From: DATEAX01 sp035288145
Lineage (GTDB): Bacteria; Patescibacteriota; UBA1384; UBA12157; JAENIV01
Length of the DNA: 32,500 bases
Assembly: GCA_035288145.1 (NCBI GenBank)
Contig: DATEAX010000041.1
Coordinates: 1 to 32,500, forward strand
Direction: 5' to 3'
Part shown: piece after piece, positions 1 to 5,353 of the stretch
Position numbering within the stretch: the stretch's first letter is position 1
How the letters are laid out: every line of letters starts with the position of its first letter
Position numbers and translations under genes: made by a program
Notes under the pieces: model-generated
Databases searched by the model: none
What the model saw: the letters and a program-made list of their open reading frames with translations, nothing else
What the model was told of the DNA's origin: nothing

Positions 1-29
1 CAAGGTCTTGATGGAAAAGATGTGACCCA

Positions 30-70
30 AAAAGACCTCTGTAGGAACAAAAATCTTTCAGAGGTCTTTT
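30..70. terminator. Probable bidirectional intrinsic terminator
   Basis: A perfect 12-bp stem (AAAAGACCTCTG at 30-41 pairing with 59-70) encloses a 17-nt loop. It ends in TTTT on the plus strand and starts with AAAA, so it could stop transcription from either side. It most likely ends a gene lying left of the window. Confidence 0.65.
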
Positions 71-178
71 GTTATAGTTTTAAGTGAGATTTTTATTCTA
101 TAGCATTATTTTCACACCATTTCCGGACTATCACCTTTTATACCACTTCGTAAGTGATATTAGAACGGTTAAAAGCAA

Positions 179-346
179 TTAATAATATTGACCGAGTTTA
201 TAGCCGAAATAGATTCCGAGAAAACCACCGAGAGCACTGGTAATTATAGAACTGACTGAAAAAAGACCTGCCCCAAAAAGCATTGGCGCGTAGCCGCCTA
301 AAGTTGAGCCAATAATCATGCCGATGACGGTAAAAGTCTTTTGCAT
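179..346 (-). CDS. Small glycine-rich membrane protein (55 aa)
   Basis: ATG at 346, TAA at 179-181. The protein begins MQKTFTVIGMIIGSTLGGY and ends GIYFGYKLGQYY. It is nearly all hydrophobic and glycine residues, consistent with two short membrane-spanning segments. A GGGAAG stretch lies just upstream of the start. The gene begins 23 nt after the tRNA-Gln gene on the same strand, so the two probably share the promoter at 450-478. I do not recognise a characterised family. Glycine-rich two-helix peptides of this kind are frequent in CPR genomes. The coding call rests on the clean hydrophobic translation, the upstream purine-rich site and the context. Confidence 0.6.
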   Translation of the reverse strand: MQKTFTVIGMIIGSTLGGYAPMLFGAGLFSVSSIITSALGGFLGIYFGYKLGQYY

Positions 347-368
347 AAATATCTTCCCATTTTGGATT

Positions 369-439
369 CTCCCGGGCAGGGACTCGAACCCCGATTAGCG
401 GAGCCAAATTCCGCCGGCCTACCATTAGCCGACCCGGGA
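369..439 (-). tRNA. tRNA-Gln (anticodon TTG)
   Basis: Read on the minus strand this is a complete cloverleaf of 71 nt. The acceptor stem is TCCCGGG/CCCGGGA with discriminator G, the D stem GGC/GCC, the anticodon stem GCGGA/TCCGC with loop ATTTGGC (anticodon TTG), the T stem CGGGG/CCCTG with one G-T pair and loop TTCGAGT. CCA is not encoded. TTG decodes CAA (Gln), and G73 fits glutamine tRNAs. Confidence 0.95.
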
Positions 440-449
440 ATCTATCTTT

Positions 450-478
450 ATTTTACTCCGAAAGTAATTCTGGGGCAA
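450..478 (-). promoter_or_regulatory. Sigma-70 promoter for tRNA-Gln and the 55-aa gene
   Basis: On the minus strand, -35 TTGCCC (473-478) and -10 TAAAAT (450-455) are separated by 17 nt. The expected start near 443 lies just upstream of the tRNA 5' end at 439. Confidence 0.6.
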
Positions 479-483
479 ATCTC

Positions 484-512
484 TTGTTTTTTAAAAGGAT
501 TTATGGTAGAAT
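484..512 (+). promoter_or_regulatory. Sigma-70 promoter for the HAF-repeat gene
   Basis: -35 TTGTTT (484-489), 17-nt spacer, -10 TAGAAT (507-512). It predicts transcription from about 519. That excludes the longer reading frame opening at 484 and supports a start at 547 or 556. Confidence 0.6.
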
Positions 513-555
513 GCTATCAGCACGAACTCAAGAAAGGATCTTAAAGGTGAGTCGG

Positions 556-1548
556 ATGAGCAAGATGTGGTTAGTTTTTCTGCTGTGTTGGGTTGCTCCA
601 AGCGTTGCCCAGACCTATGAGGTGATTGACTTGGGGACTCTCGGCGGCGCCGCGAGCTTTGCCGAGGCGATTAACAATTTGTCAACGGTCGTCGGCGGCT
701 CCTACACTGACGAAGGTCTCACGCGCGCCTTCATTTGGGAGTCGGGCGTGATGAAGGACCTCGGTTCGAGGAAGCCGACCCAGTGCTATGCCCGGGGAAT
801 CAGCGACCGCGGCACGGTTTGCGGCACCATCTATCCCAACCCAAGATCCGGAGGCCGCGGATTTGTCAAAAAAGACGGCCGGTGGATTGTCTTGGGGACA
901 TTCGGCGGCGATTACGGCTATGCCAATGCGGTCAACAACCGCGATGAAGTCGTGGGCGGCGCCGCTTTTCGCCTTCGGCATTCGGCCTGGTCCTTTACTC
1001 ACGCTTTTCTCTGGAAGGAGCGCGAGTTAATCGACCTGGGCACCTTGGGCTGGGATTGGAGCTACGCCACCGACATCAACGACTTGACTCAAGTCGTCGG
1101 CGAAGCCGGATTCCTTGGGGGAAGCCACGCGTTTTGCTGGGAAGGTGGCAGGATGACTGACTTGGGGACTCTCGGCGGGGAAGTTTCCGGCGCCACCAGC
1201 ATCAATAACTTGGGGCAGGTGGCGGGATTTGCCGCGGATGCGTCTGGCAAAATCCATGCCTGCCTCTGGCAGGACAGAGTGATAACTGATTTGGGAACAC
1301 TGGGTGGGGCCCAAAGCTGGGCGATGTCCATCAACGACCATGGCCAAACCGTCGGTTTCTCGGATGCCGCAAATGCCTGCTGGCATGCCTTTATCCATGA
1401 CGAGCAGGGCATGCATGATCTGAACATGGAAGTTGCTCCAACGGAGTGGGTGGTTTGGGCCGCGGTTGAAATCAACAATTGCGGAGAGATTGTTGGCTTT
1501 GCCGTAAAGGATGGCGCAACCCATGCCGTTCTGCTTTCACCCAAGTGA
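556..1548 (+). CDS. Secreted HAF-repeat protein
   Basis: A 330-residue protein made of about seven degenerate repeats of 45-50 residues. Each carries the HAF signature: aromatic HAF-x-W, then DLGTLGG, then a-x-x-IN-x-x-G-x-VVG. HAF repeats occur in extracellular proteins of unknown function, and the tandem units may form a propeller-like fold (inference). The start chosen at 556 gives a short signal peptide (MSKMWLVFLLCWVAPSVAQ). GTG at 547 is an alternative, and the frame upstream of it overlaps the promoter. The gene is a monocistron with its own promoter and terminator. Its GC-rich codon use (GGC, GCC, GTC) differs from the AT-richer genes either side, which suggests recent transfer. Confidence 0.8.
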   Translation: MSKMWLVFLLCWVAPSVAQTYEVIDLGTLGGAASFAEAINNLSTVVGGSYTDEGLTRAFIWESGVMKDLGSRKPTQCYARGISDRGTVCGTIYPNPRSGGRGFVKKDGRWIVLGTFGGDYGYANAVNNRDEVVGGAAFRLRHSAWSFTHAFLWKERELIDLGTLGWDWSYATDINDLTQVVGEAGFLGGSHAFCWEGGRMTDLGTLGGEVSGATSINNLGQVAGFAADASGKIHACLWQDRVITDLGTLGGAQSWAMSINDHGQTVGFSDAANACWHAFIHDEQGMHDLNMEVAPTEWVVWAAVEINNCGEIVGFAVKDGATHAVLLSPK

Positions 1549-1570
1549 CATCGTATTAGAGGAATTTTGA

Positions 1571-1603
1571 GGAGCGGGCACAAATCGTTCTCGCTCCTTT
1601 TTT
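1571..1603 (+). terminator. Intrinsic terminator after the HAF-repeat gene
   Basis: Stem GGAGCG (1571-1576) with CGCTCC (1592-1597), followed by six T residues. It lies 23 nt beyond the stop codon. Confidence 0.8.
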
Positions 1604-1632
1604 AAATCCAGAATTGTCGAAGGAGCTAAAAA

Positions 1633-1653
1633 ATGTTAAGTTTGAGAAGATGA
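1633..1653 (+). CDS. Possible six-codon leader peptide MLSLRR
   Basis: A strong Shine-Dalgarno AAGGAG (1620-1625) sits 7 nt before an ATG at 1633. That ATG opens MLSLRR and stops with TGA at 1651-1653. The stop overlaps the ATG of the ZIP transporter as ATGA. The good ribosome site therefore serves the mini-ORF, and the transporter start has only a weak GAGAAG. This suggests reinitiation or translational coupling. Alternatively the transporter starts at TTG 1614 and the mini-ORF is chance. Confidence 0.35.
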   Translation: MLSLRR

Positions 1654-2378
1654 ATCAGTTTTTGATTGTTTTAATTTACGGCACGCTGGCCGGCTTGGCA
1701 ACGATTGCCGGGATTTATCTGGTTTTGCTTCGGGAATCTTGGGCTCGCCGGAATTCGATTTATTTAATCAGTTTTTCCGCCGGCATTCTTCTTTCCGCCG
1801 CCATCGGGCAAATTCTCCCCGAAGCCCAAGTCCTAAATTCTCAAGCGCTAACTTGGTTCTTGTTAAGTTTTCTCTTTTTCTACATTTTAGAACACGGGAT
1901 AATTTTGCATTCTTGCCGCGAGGGCGAGAATTGCCAAGTTCATCCGATTGATAAAATTGCTCTCTTGGGGATTGGTTTCCATTCTTTGCTTGACGGTATC
2001 GTTATCGGTGTCGGGTTTGAAATCTCTTTTATTTTGGGCGTGGTGGCTACCTTATCAGTTCTTCTTCACGAAATTCCCGAGGGAATTTCGACGGTTTCGA
2101 TTCTTTTGCACCACGGTTATGAAAGAAAACGGGCGGTTTTTTATTCTTGGTTAGTGGCAATAGCTACTCCTTTCGGGGCAATTTTAAGTTTCTTTGTTGT
2201 TAAAAATATTTCCTTAAGTTTCTTGGGTGCTCTTTTGGCCGTTGCCGCCGGCTCATTTCTCTATGTTGCCGCCGCCGACTTAATTCCCGAAATCCACAAA
2301 AAATCGCGGGTTTTAAATATCGTCTTGGTGATTTTGGGAATTTTCTTTCCCTATTTGGTGAGATGGTTTTCGGACTAA
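1650..2378 (+). CDS. ZIP-family divalent metal transporter
   Basis: A 242-residue membrane protein with about eight hydrophobic segments. Helix IV carries HSLLDG (H111) and helix V carries HEIPEG (H140), the paired histidine motifs that form the metal site in ZIP (ZRT/IRT-like) transporters. A histidine/cysteine-containing loop (HSCREGENC, about 87-95) lies between helices III and IV. The family moves zinc, iron or manganese into the cytoplasm, but the substrate cannot be read from the sequence. ATG 1650 is preferred because MNQFLIVLIYG opens directly into helix I; a TTG at 1614 would add 12 charged residues. No intrinsic terminator is obvious before the next promoter region. Confidence 0.88.
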   Translation: MNQFLIVLIYGTLAGLATIAGIYLVLLRESWARRNSIYLISFSAGILLSAAIGQILPEAQVLNSQALTWFLLSFLFFYILEHGIILHSCREGENCQVHPIDKIALLGIGFHSLLDGIVIGVGFEISFILGVVATLSVLLHEIPEGISTVSILLHHGYERKRAVFYSWLVAIATPFGAILSFFVVKNISLSFLGALLAVAAGSFLYVAAADLIPEIHKKSRVLNIVLVILGIFFPYLVRWFSD

Positions 2379-2467
2379 AATCTGTCTTGATGGAATTTGA
2401 TGGAATGACAAGTTAAACACCCAATTAAACATCCAAATGATAAATGGAATAAATAATTTTAGAAAAT

Positions 2468-2493
2468 ACTTCCATACTACGTAGTATCGAAGT
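2468..2493. promoter_or_regulatory. Palindromic operator upstream of the TrpR-like gene
   Basis: The 14-bp perfect palindrome ATACTACGTAGTAT (2474-2487) is flanked, after one mismatch each side, by ACTTC and GAAGT. It lies about 35 nt before the start of a TrpR-family gene. The same 14-bp core recurs at the gene's end. Most likely it is an autoregulatory site. Confidence 0.55.
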
Positions 2494-2526
2494 TTTAGCA
2501 TAATTTGTAGATAATTAGAGGTAGTG

Positions 2527-3048
2527 ATGGCTAAATTTACCAGGCGACAAAAATTGAGTCCTAAAGAAGAAACGGATTTAATTATCAAATTTTGTCAAGC
2601 GATTGCTTCTATCTCTAAAACAGAGGAAGCGGCATTATTTGTTCGCGATCTCTTGTCGAAACCCGAAGTTAGAATGCTTGCTAAAAGATTAAAGATTGCG
2701 GAAATGTTAATTAAGGGTGAGAAGTATGAGGACATAATCGAGCAATTAAAAGTTAGTGCCTCGACTATCGCACGTGTGAACGTTTGGCTAAACCAATCCG
2801 GCGAGGGCTATCGATTAGTTTTAAACCGAACAAGCAGGATTAAAGAACCCAGGAAACCAGTTTGGACAGGTCTTAAAAGGAAATATCCGATGTACTATTG
2901 GCCTGAAATCCTCCTGAAGGAAATTATTTATTCTGCCAACAAAAAGCAAAAAGACAAACTCAAGCTTTTACTTGATAAGTTAGATGAAAAGAATGAACTA
3001 ATTAAGGAACTCGATGAGATGTTGAGGAAAAACTATCATACTACGTAG
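2527..3048 (+). CDS. TrpR/YerC/YecD-family DNA-binding protein
   Basis: A 173-residue protein whose first half matches the TrpR-YerC-YecD helix-turn-helix family. It has the family's order of a helical bundle, then L-x-KPEVRMLAKRLKIAEML, then the recognition segment KVSASTIARVNVWLN (about residues 78-92). The C-terminal half (about 95-173) is a charged, helical extension longer than YerC (about 100 residues) and may form a coiled coil. ATG 2527 follows AGAGG by 5 nt; GTG one codon upstream is an alternative. The last codons and the TAG lie inside a 32-bp palindrome sharing its core with the upstream operator. The ligand is unknown, and no trp genes are nearby. Confidence 0.8.
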   Translation: MAKFTRRQKLSPKEETDLIIKFCQAIASISKTEEAALFVRDLLSKPEVRMLAKRLKIAEMLIKGEKYEDIIEQLKVSASTIARVNVWLNQSGEGYRLVLNRTSRIKEPRKPVWTGLKRKYPMYYWPEILLKEIIYSANKKQKDKLKLLLDKLDEKNELIKELDEMLRKNYHTT

Positions 3049-3060
3049 TATGATAGTTTT
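3029..3060. repeat. 32-bp perfect palindrome over the stop codon of the TrpR-like gene
   Basis: The half-site AAAACTATCATACTAC (3029-3044) is followed without a spacer by its exact reverse complement (3045-3060). The central 14 bp equal the operator at 2474-2487. It could be a second operator, or a terminator if transcribed because the 3' arm ends in TTTT. Confidence 0.75.
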
Positions 3061-3140
3061 GTATATACTAGAGCTATTTAGTATAGCATAAATTTCTTCA
3101 AAAGTCAAGAGTCGAGCCCCTTTTCTTGTTCGCTTTTTGT

Positions 3141-3150
3141 ATGGTATAAT
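3141..3150 (+). promoter_or_regulatory. Extended -10 promoter for the Y-family polymerase
   Basis: TGGTATAAT is an extended -10 (TG-N-TATAAT, hexamer 3145-3150). No good -35 is visible. The predicted start near 3157 gives a leader of about 120 nt containing the short repeats at 3165-3259. Confidence 0.5.
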
Positions 3151-3164
3151 ATAGATGGCTATTT

Positions 3165-3261
3165 CGCTAACGGCTAACCGCTAACAGCTAACAGTAATCT
3201 GCTTGAAGGAAAGATAATTATAGATAATACCAACCAGCGGTAAGCGGTCTGCGGTAAGCTG
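3165..3261 (+). repeat. Short CGGCTAAC-type repeats in the polymerase leader
   Basis: Four imperfect copies of a 7-9-nt unit (CGCTAACGGCTAACCGCTAAC and on, 3165-3194) are followed at 3237-3259 by two copies of GCGGTAAGC. The second block is roughly complementary to the first and could pair with it (CCGCT with AGCGG). Related units occur inside copA (7376-7406) and infB (22961-23019). Confidence 0.55.
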
Positions 3262-3275
3262 ATTTACCAAACATT

Positions 3276-4532
3276 ATGCAACCGCCGAAAGATTACGCCA
3301 ATTTATTTCTGGATATGAATGCTTTTTTTGCTTCGGTTGAACAACAAGTCCAGCCGTCTTTACGAAACAAGCCAATTTGCGTTGCTCCCTACCCGGGCAA
3401 TACCGGCTGCTGTATTGCCAAGTCGTATAAAGCCAAAGCTTTCGGGGTGAAAACCGGCACCCTCGTAGGGGAGGCCAAAAAGCTTTGCCCGCAGATTATC
3501 GTTCTGGAATCCCGTCCCGAACTTTATCTGTTTTATCATCGGGAAATCGTCAAGGTCTTGAAAAATTTCAGTCCTTTTTTGAGAGTTCTTTCGATTGATG
3601 AGTTTAACATCAAATTAACTGGCCTGGACCAAAATCGAGAAAAGGCTCTCGAGATGGCCAGAAAGATCAAAGAAACCATTTTGAAAAAAGTCGGCGATTA
3701 TCTAACTTGTTCGATTGGCATCGGGCCGAATATGTGGCTGGCAAAAGTCGCCGGGGAGCTTGGAAAAGCCTGCCTGCCGGCAGGCAGGCCCGACGGTTTG
3801 GTGGTCGTCGCTCTTGAGGAATTGGGAGTGTGGTATCGGAGCCTGGATTTGATGGATCTTCCTGGGATAAATGTTGCCATGGCGCGCCAGCTTCATCATC
3901 GCAAAATTAAAACTCCCTTTGATTTTTATCTCCAACCCTTGTTCAATCTTTCCCGCTGGTTTGGTCATCCCGGCCGGGTCTGGTTTTATCGTTTGCGCGG
4001 CTTTGAAACCGATGAGATTGAGCCGGCAACCAAATCCATCGGTCATCAGCATGTTTTGGCGCCGGAGTATCGGACAATCGCCGCGGCCCGGCGGGTGTTG
4101 GTAAAACTTGCGGAAAAGTGCGCCCAGCGTCTTCGGGCGAAAAATTTGTGGACGGGAGGAGTATCTCTTGGGATAAAATTTTTGAATGGACCGTTTTGGG
4201 AAAAAAATGCCGCCACCGACCTTGTTGCCGATAGCCAAAATATCCAAAGAATTGCTCTTTCGCTTTATGATGCTTGTCCGATTCAAAAACCGCCTTTGAG
4301 GATTGCCGTGACCCTTTTCAATCTCACCCAAGTTCGCGGCGAGCAGATTTCCTTGTTTTCTAAAATCGAGAAATCGCGCCGCCTGTCGCAAATGATGGAT
4401 GAGATTAACGATAAATACGGTCCGGAGACAATCTATCCGGCCTCGATGTTCGGAGCCTCGGAGGCCGCCCCGACGAGGATTCCCTTTGGCAATCCTGCCA
4501 GAATTGGCAATTTTGACCAAAATGTGGTATAA
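3276..4532 (+). CDS. Y-family DNA polymerase (DinB/UmuC-like)
   Basis: A 418-residue error-prone translesion polymerase. The catalytic carboxylates are in LDMNAFFASVE (D13) and VLSIDEF (D108, E109). These are followed by the palm motif CSIGIGPNMWLAKVAGELGK, a helix-hairpin-helix thumb (LMDLPGINVAMARQL) and a little-finger domain (about 245-360). A C-terminal LSQMMDEINDKYGPETIYPASM segment is as in UmuC-like proteins. Between K164 and the conserved PDG there are seven extra residues (ACLPAGR) encoded by a palindromic insert at 3768-3788. No UmuD homologue is adjacent. The gene ends just where the promoter for the downstream RNA begins. The family is usually damage-inducible, but no palindrome like that before the lexA-methyltransferase gene is seen here. 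Confidence 0.9.
   Translation: MQPPKDYANLFLDMNAFFASVEQQVQPSLRNKPICVAPYPGNTGCCIAKSYKAKAFGVKTGTLVGEAKKLCPQIIVLESRPELYLFYHREIVKVLKNFSPFLRVLSIDEFNIKLTGLDQNREKALEMARKIKETILKKVGDYLTCSIGIGPNMWLAKVAGELGKACLPAGRPDGLVVVALEELGVWYRSLDLMDLPGINVAMARQLHHRKIKTPFDFYLQPLFNLSRWFGHPGRVWFYRLRGFETDEIEPATKSIGHQHVLAPEYRTIAAARRVLVKLAEKCAQRLRAKNLWTGGVSLGIKFLNGPFWEKNAATDLVADSQNIQRIALSLYDACPIQKPPLRIAVTLFNLTQVRGEQISLFSKIEKSRRLSQMMDEINDKYGPETIYPASMFGASEAAPTRIPFGNPARIGNFDQNVV
3768..3789. repeat. 22-bp GC-rich palindromic insert inside the polymerase gene
   Basis: The perfect palindrome GCCTGCCTGCC (3768-3778) with its reverse complement (3779-3789). Twenty-one of these bases add exactly seven codons (ACLPAGR) between Lys and Pro of the KPDG motif of the Y-family palm, so the frame is kept. 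It behaves like a coding palindromic element. Confidence 0.75.
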
Positions 4533-4533
4533 T
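4504..4533 (+). promoter_or_regulatory. Sigma-70 promoter for the 4540-5007 RNA candidate
   Basis: -35 TTGGCA (4504-4509), 18-nt spacer, extended -10 TGGTATAAT (hexamer 4528-4533). It overlaps the 3' end of the polymerase gene. The start is expected near 4540. Confidence 0.6.
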
Positions 4534-4539
4534 ATAGCC

Positions 4540-5007
4540 AGAAAGGAAGGAAATGCTTGTTCCCTTGGAAGGGTCAGGCGTTTCGGTTTCCGAAAAGAGA
4601 ATCCCCCAGAAATCTTAGTACTCATACCGAGGCGTCTGGAATGGTTCTTTTTCGAGGAGTGTTTCGTTTTTATCCTTTATCCAAAGCCCGGTGTAACTTA
4701 CTCGGGTCAGAGTTTCTTTCCAAGATTTCGTCCGTCCCAACTATAAATAAGGGCAATAGACGGAGATTTGGAAAAACTCTTGGCTTCCTGGCAAGACGCT
4801 GGGCTTCGGGAGAAAAATGAATCTTCCAGGGCGGGCTTTAAAGGAATGCTTGGAGCAACAACTATTTGCCTAAGGAGTCCGGAGTTCTCTTGCCACGAGT
4901 GGCAGGGGACAGGACACCACTTTAGAAAAAACGCCGAGCAACTTCCCCCGCCTTTGGAAGAAAGCGAAGAATGGCCTAACAGGGTCAATGCTGTTTTTGG
5001 CATTGAC
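4540..5007 (+). ncRNA. Candidate structured non-coding RNA (unassigned)
   Basis: About 470 nt between a good promoter and the csoR promoter, with no convincing protein in any frame. It is rich in helices. A 13-bp helix joins 4575-4587 to 4626-4638, with G-U pairs only where needed. CGAAAAGAG (4591-4599) can pair with 4645-4654, which would make an H-type pseudoknot. A nested stem lies at 4732-4763 and a 9-bp hairpin with a CGAG loop at 4887-4908. The perfect hairpin GTCAATGC/GCATTGAC lies at 4984-5007. I looked for RNase P, tmRNA, SRP and T-box signatures and found none. The 3' end is uncertain because the last hairpin is followed by A residues. It could be a free RNA or a long leader. Confidence 0.45.
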
Positions 5008-5030
5008 AAAAAAATATCCCATGGTACTCT
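5003..5030 (+). promoter_or_regulatory. Promoter of the copper operon
   Basis: Consensus -35 TTGACA (5003-5008), 16-nt spacer and an extended -10 TGGTACTCT (hexamer 5025-5030). Transcription would start near 5037, inside the CsoR-like operator. Confidence 0.6.
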
Positions 5031-5036
5031 AATATT

Positions 5037-5057
5037 AGACCCCCGTAGGGAGGGTCT
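5037..5057. promoter_or_regulatory. CsoR-type operator
   Basis: AGACCC and GGGTCT flank a centre that gives ACCCCCGTAGGG (5039-5050). CsoR repressors bind G/C tracts of this kind; as I recall it, the Bacillus copZA operator has the same core on the opposite strand. The position over the transcription start, 22 nt before csoR, fits direct repression relieved by Cu(I). Confidence 0.65.
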
Positions 5058-5079
5058 TGATAAGTTAAAAGTAAAAACA

Positions 5080-5349
5080 ATGAAGAGAAATTCTAAAAAA
5101 CAAACTCTTGACCGAATGAATTACCTGATTGGCCATCTTCAAGCAAACCGGAAAATGATTGAAGGAGACAAGTATTGTATTGATGTCATTCGTCAAAATG
5201 ATGCGGTGATTTCCGCCTTAAAAAAAGTCAACGACCTGATATTAAATTCCCATCTTGAAACCTGCGCCACAACGGCGATTAAAGATGGTAATATAAAGAA
5301 GAGACAAAAAATTTTAAAGGAGCTTTTGGATATTTACCAGGCAAAGTGA
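5080..5349 (+). CDS. csoR: CsoR-family copper-sensing repressor
   Basis: An 89-residue, all-helical DUF156 protein. The Cu(I) ligands of CsoR are present with the family spacing: C33 (GDKYCIDV), H58 and C62 (NSHLETC). The N-terminal KKQTLDRMNYLIGHLQANRKMIE is the usual DNA-facing helix. CsoR tetramers block transcription until Cu(I) binds. A longer in-frame reading back to 4768 runs through the RNA candidate and lacks any conserved sequence, so ATG 5080 is preferred although its Shine-Dalgarno is poor. It is followed after 4 nt by the P-type ATPase, the normal target of CsoR, and preceded by a matching operator. Confidence 0.9.
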   Translation: MKRNSKKQTLDRMNYLIGHLQANRKMIEGDKYCIDVIRQNDAVISALKKVNDLILNSHLETCATTAIKDGNIKKRQKILKELLDIYQAK

Positions 5350-5353
5350 ACCT

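Noticed and set aside
139..170. CACTT-cgt-AAGTG hairpin left of the 55-aa gene
   Set aside because: Too short and without a T-run in either direction to call a terminator; the rest of 71-178 shows nothing.
484..555. Upstream extension of the HAF-repeat protein starting at 484
   Set aside because: It overlaps a good -35/-10 pair, and its translation is not signal-peptide-like; the start at 556 gives a signal peptide.
3702..4625. Long minus-strand open frame antisense to the Y-family polymerase
   Set aside because: A shadow of the polymerase codons; no family motifs and no promoter.
4399..4820. Plus-strand open frames over the polymerase end and RNA candidate
   Set aside because: Random-looking translations with no ribosome sites or known motifs; the region folds as RNA.
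4984..5007. Hairpin GTCAATGC/GCATTGAC as a terminator of the first RNA
   Set aside because: It is followed by seven A residues rather than T residues, and its 3' arm forms part of the csoR -35.
4768..5079. Long N-terminal extension of CsoR back to 4768
   Set aside because: The extra 104 residues have no conserved pattern, cross the RNA candidate and the copper promoter-operator, and CsoR proteins are about 90-110 residues.
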